A stretch of DNA of 64,000 bases from Bacteroidota bacterium (GTDB lineage: Bacteria; Bacteroidota; Bacteroidia; Chitinophagales; Saprospiraceae): NCBI GenBank assembly GCA_016124585.1, contig WGNL01000013.1, forward strand, positions 62,001 to 126,000. Reading direction: 5' to 3'. Position numbers and translations under genes: made by a program. Position 1 is the stretch's first letter; every line of letters starts with the position of its first letter. Shown piece by piece: positions 35,182 through 43,176 of the stretch. The notes under the pieces were generated by a model. The model saw nothing but the letters and a program-made list of their open reading frames with translations, was not told where the DNA came from and did not search any database.

Positions 35182-36252
35182 ATGCAAACTACACCGCCGC
35201 CACCTTTCAGCTGTACTTATTCACCTAATTTGCCTGAACTACTTCGGCGGTTAGGCTGTACAATAGCCCTCAGCACTTTCCAAGCGGGCAAAGTGATTTT
35301 TCTTTCTGCAAAAAACGATGATGAACTGACGCAGCTTCCCCGAAATTTTGCAAAGCCTATGGGCATTGCCCTACATGGAAATAAAATGGCCATTGCATGC
35401 CTTGACGAAGTAATTGTACTTGTCAATTCAAAGGAACTGGCAATGAATTACCCCAAAAAGCCCGATACCTACGATGCACTTTATATGCCCAGAGCCAGCT
35501 ATTTCACTGGTCAGATTGACATCCACGATATTGATTACGGCCATGACAACCAACTTTTTGCCGTAAATACTTCCTTCTCCTGTGTAATTAAAATTGACGA
35601 CAATTTCAGTTTCACACCTGTTTGGAAACCCAAATTCATCTCCAAGTTGGCGAGTGAGGACCGCTGCCACCTCAACGGAATGGCTTTGGAAAACGGAATA
35701 CCAAAGTTCGTCACTGCATTTCATGATACAGACATACCGCAAGGTTGGCGAGAGCGGGTAATCGATGGAGGCATCGTGATTGATGTGGATAGCGGCGAAA
35801 TCATCGCACGTAACTTGCCGATGCCACACTCGCCGAGGCTTTTTGACGATGAATTGTATTTGCTGCTCTCAGCTACAGGTGAATTGGTGAAACTGGAAAA
35901 AAACTCAGGAAAAAAAATAACTATCACCCAACTAAAAGGCTTTGTTCGGGGTCTATGCAGGCATGGCGATTATTTGTTCATAGGCCACTCCAAGCTTAGG
36001 AAAAGTTCGTCCACTTTTGCAAAGCTAAATTTTGCTAATCAAGCCACAACAGCGGGAGTAACGGTAGTTCATTTGCCCTCGGGCGCAATTGTTGGTGAGG
36101 TTAGGTATCAAACTTCTGTTGATGAAATTTATGATGTGCAAGTATTGCCAAATTGCCAGCGGCCAGGTATTCTGAACACTGAAAAACCGGAATACAAGTT
36201 AGGGCTTTTAACACCAAATGCCACCTATTGGGCACAGCCTAAACAAGAATAG
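35182..36252 (+). CDS. TIGR03032 family protein (probable beta-propeller)
   Basis: A 356-residue protein matching TIGR03032 (DUF4915): FSCTYSPNLPELLRRL, TFQAGKVIFLSAK, LPRNFAKPMGIAL, SFSCVIKIDDNFSFTPVWKPKFIS, CHLNGMALENGIPKFVTA and GLCRHGDYLFIGHSKLR. The repeated strand pattern suggests a beta-propeller, without a signal peptide, so it is probably cytoplasmic. Function is unknown; family members often occur beside peptide-modification or glycosylation genes, but none is seen here. It lies 33 bases before the FG-GAP protein, in the same orientation. Confidence 0.88.
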   Translation: MQTTPPPPFSCTYSPNLPELLRRLGCTIALSTFQAGKVIFLSAKNDDELTQLPRNFAKPMGIALHGNKMAIACLDEVIVLVNSKELAMNYPKKPDTYDALYMPRASYFTGQIDIHDIDYGHDNQLFAVNTSFSCVIKIDDNFSFTPVWKPKFISKLASEDRCHLNGMALENGIPKFVTAFHDTDIPQGWRERVIDGGIVIDVDSGEIIARNLPMPHSPRLFDDELYLLLSATGELVKLEKNSGKKITITQLKGFVRGLCRHGDYLFIGHSKLRKSSSTFAKLNFANQATTAGVTVVHLPSGAIVGEVRYQTSVDEIYDVQVLPNCQRPGILNTEKPEYKLGLLTPNATYWAQPKQE

Positions 36253-36285
36253 TCACCAATTTTTCAACTAAATAAATCTAAAATT

Positions 36286-38337
36286 ATGAAGGCACGCAAC
36301 CAGCCGTTTTCGGCACAAATTGGAAGGTATAAACACCTTGCAAAGAAAGTGAACCAATTGGTCAAGTCTGGGGATTTCCAGCTACTTACCCAAAAGGAAA
36401 GAAGGTCGCTTTTAAATCGACTGAAGAATCGCTTGAACCGAATTAGACACCTGATTCCACAAGCTAACTTGAAAACAGCATTATCTGGAATTTCATTTTT
36501 GCTTGGCATCGGATTCTCAAACCCAATCGCTGCACAACAATTCGCACCTGCCATAGCCTCACCTTTTGGAATAGAGCCAGGCACAACTTCCGGCTATCAA
36601 TCCTTTGCGGATTTGGATGGAGATGGTGACCTTGATTTAGTTATCAATAATTATGATTATGTAACAGAAGAATACAAATTCTTAATGTTTGAGAACATTG
36701 GTACTGCTCAGACACCGGCATTCACAGCTGACAATTATGTGGTAAATCCTTTTGGAATTGTTGCGGCTTATCTGTCACAGCCATCTTTCGTCGACATTGA
36801 CAATGATGGTGATTTAGACCTATTTTCTGGGGTACTTTATGGGGGCGGTTTTCAGTTCCAAGAAAATACAGGCACCGCCACAGCTCCTCAATTTCAGCCC
36901 CCAATACACAATCCATTTGGGCTTCAGTTGACCTCACCTTACGAGTGTGTCACTTTTGCTGACTTAGACAATGATGGTGATTTGGATATTTTGAGCGGTG
37001 GTGGATCGGGCTCATTTTCATTTTTTGAAAACATTGGCACTATCGATTCTCCAAGCTTCGCAGCCCCAATTGCCAGCCCTTTTGGGTTATCGCAACCCGG
37101 GGAAATTTCTATCCCACAACTTGCTGACCTTGACGGGGATGGCGATTATGACCTGATTTCACTTACTGGAAGCTATTACGGCCTATCAATGACCTTTTGG
37201 GAAAACACGGGAACTGTAACTGTTCCATCTTTTGGGCCAAGTATTGACAATCCATTCGGAATTGGACTCAATGGCTTATATATAGCATTCCCCTCACCTG
37301 CTGATATTGATGGCGATGGAGATATGGATGTTTTTGTAAATGATTATTTCGGTAGTGACATATATTTTTACCAAAACCTTCATATAAATGTTGAATATCC
37401 ACCAACTTCAGCCGATAATTCCATTAATATGCCTGAGGATGGTAATTACATTTTTGACGCAACTGATTTCAGTTTTTTTGATGATAATTTGGGGCAGCAA
37501 TTACAGGCTGTACAAATTACAGCTTTGCCAGATAATGGCATATTGAAATTTGGTTCCAATTCTGCGACCATTGACCAAATCATACAAGTTACAGAGTTGG
37601 CAAGTCTAACTTTCAACCCAGCATTGAATGAATTTGGGACAAACTATACGAACTTTAAATTCAAAGTATTTGATGGGGTACTATGGAGCTTAGACGAATA
37701 TACTTCCAGTTTTAATGTCACCCCTGTCAATGACCCTCCTACTACTCAAGATGCAGAAGTAACTGGCTCAAAAGAGTTTCAATTAATTTTTAAAGCATCA
37801 GATTTTCCATATTCCGATATTGAAAACGACCCAGAAAATGCCATTAGAATTATCAGCTTGCCAAACAAAGGAGCACTGAAACTAAATGGAAACGCAGTTA
37901 CAGCTGGTCAAAGCATCCAAATTGTAGATATCGAAAACCTAACTTTTAAAGGGGAGCCTGACGAGTCAGGAACACCATATACAAGTTTTGTATTTAAAGT
38001 AGCAGATGGCAGTTCTCTATCTAATACAGCGACTATGACTATCAATATTTTGGAATCATCTTCTGTTGTATATCCTACTTTAGATGCAAATGTTACTTTG
38101 TTCCCGAACCCAGCTTCGGAAACTCTCAACATACATCTTGAGGCTTCTCAACTGCTGACAAAACCAGTACTTCAAATTTTTGACACGTTCGGGAGGATTG
38201 TGACTTTTGAACAGCTAAATGATAGCCAGCTTAGTTTTAATCATCAAATTAATGTGCATGAACTTGACTCAGGCTATTATTTTCTAAAGATTGAATCTAC
38301 AGGTAAGGCCCGCATGGTTAAATTCATTAAAAAATAA
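36286..38337 (+). CDS. Surface protein with FG-GAP/VCBS repeats and T9SS sorting domain
   Basis: The 683-residue protein starts with an unusually long export signal: about 62 residues of basic, helical sequence (KERRSLLNRLKNRLNRIRHL) before the hydrophobic core near 65-78, with AxA-like cleavage near residue 84. Residues about 86-365 hold five repeats, each with a calcium-type DxDxDGDxD loop (ADLDGDGDLDL, VDIDNDGDLDL, ADLDNDGDLDI) and a PFGI/PFGL segment. Two cadherin/CSPG-like repeats follow (about 375-590). A T9SS domain ends the protein (LFPNPASETLNI to RMVKFIKK). It is probably an adhesin or surface-layer protein. Confidence 0.9.
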   Translation: MKARNQPFSAQIGRYKHLAKKVNQLVKSGDFQLLTQKERRSLLNRLKNRLNRIRHLIPQANLKTALSGISFLLGIGFSNPIAAQQFAPAIASPFGIEPGTTSGYQSFADLDGDGDLDLVINNYDYVTEEYKFLMFENIGTAQTPAFTADNYVVNPFGIVAAYLSQPSFVDIDNDGDLDLFSGVLYGGGFQFQENTGTATAPQFQPPIHNPFGLQLTSPYECVTFADLDNDGDLDILSGGGSGSFSFFENIGTIDSPSFAAPIASPFGLSQPGEISIPQLADLDGDGDYDLISLTGSYYGLSMTFWENTGTVTVPSFGPSIDNPFGIGLNGLYIAFPSPADIDGDGDMDVFVNDYFGSDIYFYQNLHINVEYPPTSADNSINMPEDGNYIFDATDFSFFDDNLGQQLQAVQITALPDNGILKFGSNSATIDQIIQVTELASLTFNPALNEFGTNYTNFKFKVFDGVLWSLDEYTSSFNVTPVNDPPTTQDAEVTGSKEFQLIFKASDFPYSDIENDPENAIRIISLPNKGALKLNGNAVTAGQSIQIVDIENLTFKGEPDESGTPYTSFVFKVADGSSLSNTATMTINILESSSVVYPTLDANVTLFPNPASETLNIHLEASQLLTKPVLQIFDTFGRIVTFEQLNDSQLSFNHQINVHELDSGYYFLKIESTGKARMVKFIKK

Positions 38338-38349
38338 ATTACAATTAAA

Positions 38350-38387
38350 AGAAACAGCTTTGTAGTTTAATTTGCAAAGCTGTTTCT
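38350..38387 (+). terminator. Terminator hairpin after the FG-GAP gene
   Basis: A 13-bp perfect stem (AGAAACAGCTTTG / CAAAGCTGTTTCT) with a 12-nt loop begins 12 bases past the stop. The following T content is weak. Confidence 0.65.
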
Positions 38388-38805
38388 TCATTATCAATAA
38401 CACAATGTCATCATAATGCTTGCCTATACCAGAGGCATTAATAACTCAAAAACATTGGCGATTGTTTGAAAGCTGTTCATGAATGAAATTAGGGTAAATA
38501 AATGTAAACTGAATAATTATCTAATTCAAATTCCTCTATTTAGAAGTAGTGAAACATTTCAAATTAATACACATTTTAATCAAAAACAATTCAATAAATA
38601 CCATTATTTTAGCATTGCTATTAACATTTATAGGCATTGTTATTGCTGATTTCTAGATATATTTTTTGTGATGACTACCTTAATCGTTTTTAGGGACATA
38701 CCCTTTTATATTGCTTAATTATCTAAAGTAAAAATTGCCCTCCTGAATGTATCCTTCTGGACATCCCTCATGTTCCAGCTTATAAAAATTTAATATTATG
38801 TTATC
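38388..38805. other. AT-rich intergenic region upstream of the Gly-rich gene
   Basis: This 418-base stretch is markedly more AT-rich than its surroundings and contains no supported ORF on either strand. An imperfect direct repeat (GCATTGCTATTAACA and GGCATTGTTATTGCT) lies near 38613-38645. I see no clean TAnnTTTG box. The Gly-rich gene's promoter should lie near its 3' end. Confidence 0.45.
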
Positions 38806-40035
38806 ATGAAAAAAATTATTGCTTTATCCATTATTTATTTGGCATTTTATCTATCACTTTCTGCTCAATGCATCCCACCGGGCAATCCAATACTTGCTCA
38901 AGTCTGCACCTATAATTCAAATGGCACTTATACTGTGCCAACAGGTTACATAGTCACTATCTTAGTCCAAGCTTGGGGTGGTGGTGGCAGTGGCGGCAGC
39001 GGCGGAACAAACAGTTGCAAAGGTGGTGGAGGCGCTGGAGCATATGCTAGCAGTGTATTCACAAATGTTTCTGCAGGAAGCTATGCCATAGAGGTGGGGG
39101 CTGGTGGTGTTGCAGACGGTAACATTGGCCATGCTGGTGGTGCCTCCCGCTTTGTTTATTTCAATAGCGTTGTCGCTGCAGGTGGATTGCCAGGCAGTGG
39201 GGCTACAGGAGGACAAGGCGGCCAAGAATCCAATTGTCAAGGTGACACAAAGCACCATGGTGGGAATGGAATAGATGGCATTACGAGTCTTGGAATTGGT
39301 GGTGATGGCGGCGGTGCAGTACTTGATGCTACTGGACTTTTGAGCACCATCGTAGGGCTTGGAGGAGTATTGGTAAATGCATGTGGTAATGTGGGTGTTT
39401 TTGCTGGCGGCGGTGGCGGCGGCAAGGCAACTGGCACCTGTGAATCGGGCAATGGTCAAGACGGGCAAGTTACTGTGACAGTACTCGCACTTAGTTCTTT
39501 GCCAGTTGAATTAACAAAATTTGAGGCAAAGCCTCTTCACCAAAATATTGATTTATCCTGGGAAACTGCTTCTGAAAACAACAATGAAAAATTCATTATT
39601 GAAAGAAGCTTTAATGGCAGTGGATTTTTAACTATTGGTGAGGTTAGAGGCAATGGAACTTCAACTAATATTAATCAATACCATTTTATTGATAAAAATC
39701 CTAACAATGGTGACAATTATTATCGCCTCAAACAAATTGACAACGATGGCAACTTTGAATATAGCTATGTAGAAACTGTAGCTTTCAAACCAATGGATTC
39801 AATAAACATTTATCCAACCATAACAAAAAACGAACTCAATATTATAATGCCTCAAAATTCTGTAAATGCAACTGAAATTGCAATATTTTCCATACATGGC
39901 CTGGTTCTATTTAAACAAAAATATGAGGATTTTGAAAAAATCCAGATACCATTATCTGAATTACCAAATGGTCAATACGTCGTACAGGTAAATAATGGGA
40001 ATTACACCCAAAAAACGCAAATATTTAAGCTATAA
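38806..40035 (+). CDS. Secreted glycine-rich protein with T9SS sorting domain
   Basis: The 409-residue protein has a signal peptide (MKKIIALSIIYLAFYLSLSAQ). A Gly-rich domain follows (about 38-225) built from GGG and GGxGG runs and starting with the strand YTVPTGYIVTILVQAWGGGG, a pattern also seen in phage tail-fibre tips. A beta-sandwich that in Bacteroidota often precedes the sorting signal comes next (LPVELTKFEAKPLHQNIDLSWETASE). The C-terminus is a T9SS domain (IYPTITKNELNI to NYTQKTQIFKL). It is probably a cell-surface or secreted adhesin. It sits with the FG-GAP gene in an AT-rich island and ends at a very strong hairpin. Confidence 0.88.
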   Translation: MKKIIALSIIYLAFYLSLSAQCIPPGNPILAQVCTYNSNGTYTVPTGYIVTILVQAWGGGGSGGSGGTNSCKGGGGAGAYASSVFTNVSAGSYAIEVGAGGVADGNIGHAGGASRFVYFNSVVAAGGLPGSGATGGQGGQESNCQGDTKHHGGNGIDGITSLGIGGDGGGAVLDATGLLSTIVGLGGVLVNACGNVGVFAGGGGGGKATGTCESGNGQDGQVTVTVLALSSLPVELTKFEAKPLHQNIDLSWETASENNNEKFIIERSFNGSGFLTIGEVRGNGTSTNINQYHFIDKNPNNGDNYYRLKQIDNDGNFEYSYVETVAFKPMDSINIYPTITKNELNIIMPQNSVNATEIAIFSIHGLVLFKQKYEDFEKIQIPLSELPNGQYVVQVNNGNYTQKTQIFKL

Positions 40036-40040
40036 TATGG

Positions 40041-40085
40041 CACTACGATTAATGGGAGATTGAACTGCTCCCATTAATCGTAGTG
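40041..40085. terminator. Bidirectional terminator hairpin
   Basis: An 18-bp perfect stem (CACTACGATTAATGGGAG / CTCCCATTAATCGTAGTG) with a 9-nt loop lies between convergent genes. A CTGTTTTT stretch follows on plus. Confidence 0.8.
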
Positions 40086-40103
40086 ATTTCACTGTTTTTG
40101 CAG

Positions 40104-40574
40104 CTACTTCTTTCTAAGTTTGATTATTTTTTTTGCAAATGGGTTCAGTACAGTGCCTTCCACATCTGCTTCTGCCTCAATTCTATATTCTGAGTTAACA
40201 GCTTGTACTTTTTTTGCCAATGAGACCAATCCGTTCGTGAGGAAATTCTTATCTCCAAATTCATCTACACTGGATTTATGGATTTGAAATGGTAGCGTAA
40301 ATTCGACTGCAATAGGTTCGTCGGCTGGCACTTCAATTTTTTGCTTCAAAGCAATCTGGCCAAGCTGATATTCATCTACTAGTTTTTCATTCCCCCTACC
40401 TCTGCTGTATTTTTCAATCATTTTCAATCGAACACCAGTAACCAATTGCCTATTTTTTGAATGGAAAAGCATTTGGCCGCTCACTGCACCTACCTCCTCA
40501 AATGCCATTTCAGGTAGTAATAACTCCACTTTTACACCTTCGATGCCCAACCATTTTTTTACTTTCCCAAACAT
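40104..40574 (-). CDS. Spo0M/arrestin-like protein
   Basis: A 156-residue protein starting MFGKVKKWLGIEGVKVELLLPE and containing VSGQMLFHSKNRQLVTGVRLKMIEKY and VEFTLPFQIHK. This pattern is typical of the arrestin-like N domain of sporulation-control protein Spo0M, though only about 60 percent of Spo0M's length. Bacteroidota do not sporulate, so the name reflects fold only. It is probably a cytoplasmic beta-sandwich involved in protein-protein contacts. It is the last gene of the minus-strand run that starts at 45306. Confidence 0.72.
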   Translation of the reverse strand: MFGKVKKWLGIEGVKVELLLPEMAFEEVGAVSGQMLFHSKNRQLVTGVRLKMIEKYSRGRGNEKLVDEYQLGQIALKQKIEVPADEPIAVEFTLPFQIHKSSVDEFGDKNFLTNGLVSLAKKVQAVNSEYRIEAEADVEGTVLNPFAKKIIKLRKK

Positions 40575-40646
40575 ATTTTGATTCTTAAATTAGTTGATAG
40601 CTGGCTTACTTAAATTTCTAGGATTCGACAATTTTCAATCCTTTTT

Positions 40647-41126
40647 TCAAACAAACCGCCGGTGCCAGCTCTGGTTGAGGGGCTTGAGCCATTTTTCTTC
40701 CAACTCTCCTTTTGTCTTGACCAAATTATCAAAAACCAAGGTTTCTGAATTTATTTTCCCCTCTTGAAAAAGATTGGAGAAATCGGCTTGGCTTGCTGTT
40801 TTCACCTCTTCTCCTTCCTTCCAAGCAAATGTCATTCTATCAAACAAGTCAATACCGAGTTCCTTTTCTACTTGCTTCAAAAAATGTACACTTTTATCGA
40901 TGGAACAACCGCTTGCACCAGCTCGACTCTCGTCCACGGCCAAGAGAATAAAGCGCTCATGCAACACATCACCGTGTGCCCTGAGTTGATTGTTGTGGCT
41001 GACCCAATTTTGTGCAAACCGCTCAACTATTTCTTTTAGTTGCGGCACCACCTCTTTCGAAAATGGTTTGCTGGATTGATATATCCACACCCTGGTATCT
41101 GATGGAAAATGCTGGAAATTATCCAT
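40647..41126 (-). CDS. Conserved Bacteroidota protein, often misnamed ABC transporter ATPase
   Basis: A 159-residue soluble protein with TRVWIYQSSKPFS at the N-terminus, a central FILLAVDESRAGASGCSIDKSVHFL and LGIDLFDRMTFAWK, and a short C-terminal tail. The same pattern occurs across Bacteroidota, where it is frequently labelled ABC transporter ATPase; there are no Walker or ABC-signature motifs here, so that label is unsupported. Function is unknown. It lies 24 bases after the class V aminotransferase and 72 bases before the Spo0M-like gene. Confidence 0.8.
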   Translation of the reverse strand: MDNFQHFPSDTRVWIYQSSKPFSKEVVPQLKEIVERFAQNWVSHNNQLRAHGDVLHERFILLAVDESRAGASGCSIDKSVHFLKQVEKELGIDLFDRMTFAWKEGEEVKTASQADFSNLFQEGKINSETLVFDNLVKTKGELEEKWLKPLNQSWHRRFV

Positions 41127-41150
41127 TGGCTGAGTATTTTCTCAAAATTA

Positions 41151-42323
41151 CTAAATTCCTGACAACGCTTCGATGGCCAAATCTACTTCTTCTTTAGTGT
41201 TGTAATAATGCGGGGACAGCCGTAACGCCCATTCTACTCCTTTCTCCCTGAAATCAATATATGCATTATTTGTGTTTCCAATTCCGGCATTTATATTGGC
41301 CGCTTCCAATACAGCTTTAATTGCTTGAGGAGATTTCCCCTCAAAATACGCAGTGACGATGCCACATTTTCGGTTGCCCTTGTCCAACAATCTGACACCA
41401 GGAATTGTCGAAAGTTGAGCTCTAGTGTAGTCGCCAAGTGAAGTCACTGCCATCTCAATCTGATCCAATCCCAATGAATTTGCATATTCAATTGCCTTTT
41501 TTGCCCCTAGAACCAGTGCATAGTTTTTCTCCCATTGTTCAAAGCGCTTGGCGCTTGGTTCCAGTTCGTAATGGTCTGGAGCGTTCCAAACTCCTGCCGC
41601 CATATCAGGCAGTATTGGTTCAAAACCTAGGTTCAGCACTTTGTCTGAAGCAAACAGAAAGCCAGCTCCACGTGGGCCTCGAAGCCATTTTCGTAAAGTG
41701 GCACTTAGAAAGTCGCAGCCAATTTTATTAATATCCAAAGGTATTTGACCTGCCGATTGGCACGCATCCACGAGATACAAGACATCATATTTCTTGCAAA
41801 TTTCCCCAATGGATTCAACATCTTGAACCAACCCTGAGTTGGTCGGAACATGTGTCACGGCAACCAATTTGGGTCGATGGGTTTCAATTAAATCTTTTAT
41901 TGATTGTGGGTCAACCCCGCCTTCTGGCAATTTTGCGGCACGCACCAACTTTATCTTGAACTTCTTTTCCAAAAAAAGAAACGCAATCTGGTTGCTAACA
42001 TAATCATCGTCCGTCGTAATCAGCACATCATTTGGCTCGAAAGGAATAGCGGAGAGCCCCCGAAAATAGGCATCGGTGGCACTTCCAGCAAAGGCAATAT
42101 TTTTTGGGTTGGTATTCAGTAACCTAGCGGTTGCATCATAAAATCCAGCTATTTCAGGTGCATATTTTGCTGCCATTTCATAGCCACCGTGAAGCGATTC
42201 CTCTGTCAAATAATGCAATATCGTTTCCAAAACGGGTTTTGGTGGAAGGCTGGCACCTGCGTTGTTCAAGTGGTGGTGAAGTGTACAGCCGGGGGTGTCG
42301 TTTCTTAGTGTTTGTAGGTCCAT
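41151..42323 (-). CDS. Class V aminotransferase-like PLP enzyme
   Basis: The ATG at 42323 gives a 390-residue enzyme (MDLQTLRNDTPGC); a TTG 13 codons upstream would overlap the methyltransferase stop. It is a fold-type I, class V PLP protein related to isopenicillin-N epimerase and cysteine desulfurases. The cofactor residues are D186 in YLVDACQSAGQ and Lys212 in ATLRKWLRGPRGAGF, which forms the Schiff base. There is no active-site Cys loop of IscS/SufS type. It lies 35 bases after the methyltransferase, in an apparent operon with the membrane glycosyltransferase. Confidence 0.85.
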   Translation of the reverse strand: MDLQTLRNDTPGCTLHHHLNNAGASLPPKPVLETILHYLTEESLHGGYEMAAKYAPEIAGFYDATARLLNTNPKNIAFAGSATDAYFRGLSAIPFEPNDVLITTDDDYVSNQIAFLFLEKKFKIKLVRAAKLPEGGVDPQSIKDLIETHRPKLVAVTHVPTNSGLVQDVESIGEICKKYDVLYLVDACQSAGQIPLDINKIGCDFLSATLRKWLRGPRGAGFLFASDKVLNLGFEPILPDMAAGVWNAPDHYELEPSAKRFEQWEKNYALVLGAKKAIEYANSLGLDQIEMAVTSLGDYTRAQLSTIPGVRLLDKGNRKCGIVTAYFEGKSPQAIKAVLEAANINAGIGNTNNAYIDFREKGVEWALRLSPHYYNTKEEVDLAIEALSGI

Positions 42324-42358
42324 TTTGTTCTGAAATTGTGGGTTTGCAAATACAAGTT

Positions 42359-43150
42359 TCAAATTTTGCGGAGAACAAAGCCCTTTCCTACACTGTGTTT
42401 TCTGTTCTTGAACAACGCAAAATCCAGTTTTATGATCGCATCTGTGAAAATGGTCAAAAATGGCTCACTCAACGATGGACGTAGTTTGATTTTTTTTTCT
42501 GCCTTGCCGGAAACATTCCCAGCATTTTCTTTAAACAACCGTTGAATCAATCCAGTCCAGTACATTTCAAGCAGGCCGATAAAATAACCGCTGAGGTTTT
42601 TCTCTTCCAAAATTTCCATACCGTACAAGCTAACCCATTCCCTGAAGCGTTTGGTATCAACAAGGTATTCATGGCCAAAAGCGTAAGCCCCTTGGGCAAT
42701 GGTTCGTCTCCCCGTCAGCCGATTGATGGGGTCGTAAGTGAAAGGGAAATTGGTTTGCGGAAATGTGATAAATGCCAGCCCTCCCGGCGCCAAGACCCTT
42801 CCAATTTCCTCAGTCATTCGTTGAGGTTTTCCAACGTGCTCCATAACATCGACACTAGTTAACAAGTTAAATTTAGCAGCTGGAAAACTTAGGTTTAGGG
42901 CATCTTCAATGCGATATTCTAAATTTGAGATGCCACTATTCATCTGTTTTGCGAAAGCAATGTCATGCTCATTGATGTCGCAGGAAGTCAGTTTTTTGCA
43001 TGCTTCAGCAATCATGGGGTCATAATCCCCTTCCCCGGTTCCAAGGTTCAAACCTTCCGCAAATTTTCGGTTGGCACCAAATCTCAAAAGGTTCTCACGA
43101 ATGAAAAGGTAACGGTTACGGTAGGTTGGGAAAAGGAGTTTGTAGTTCAT
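42359..43150 (-). CDS. Class I SAM-dependent methyltransferase (UbiE/Coq5-like)
   Basis: A 263-residue methyltransferase. SAM motif I is LNLGTGEGDYDPMI (about residues 35-48), an acidic residue follows in SCDINEHDI, VDVMEHVGKP is the post-II segment, and LAPGGLAFITFPQTN is motif III. A hydrophobic C-terminal half (YFIGLLEMYWTGLIQRLF) suggests membrane association and a lipid or glycolipid substrate. It starts 26 bases after the glycosyltransferase gene and precedes the class V PLP enzyme, so an envelope-glycan or lipid modification role is inferred. Confidence 0.85.
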   Translation of the reverse strand: MNYKLLFPTYRNRYLFIRENLLRFGANRKFAEGLNLGTGEGDYDPMIAEACKKLTSCDINEHDIAFAKQMNSGISNLEYRIEDALNLSFPAAKFNLLTSVDVMEHVGKPQRMTEEIGRVLAPGGLAFITFPQTNFPFTYDPINRLTGRRTIAQGAYAFGHEYLVDTKRFREWVSLYGMEILEEKNLSGYFIGLLEMYWTGLIQRLFKENAGNVSGKAEKKIKLRPSLSEPFLTIFTDAIIKLDFALFKNRKHSVGKGFVLRKI

Positions 43151-43176
43151 TTATTCACTGGGGGGGTTGTTGTAAA

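Noticed and set aside
36600-37380. Periodic DNA repeats inside the FG-GAP gene as a CRISPR or tandem repeat
   Set aside because: The repeats vary at DNA level and are conserved as protein DxDxDGDxD loops; there are no identical direct repeats with spacers.
38962-39468. 168-codon minus-strand ORF opposite the Gly-rich protein
   Set aside because: Ala/Thr/Ser-rich sequence produced by reading GGN codons on the other strand.
40647-41126. ABC transporter ATPase annotation for the 159-residue protein
   Set aside because: No Walker A, Walker B or ABC signature is present; the label is a propagated database error.
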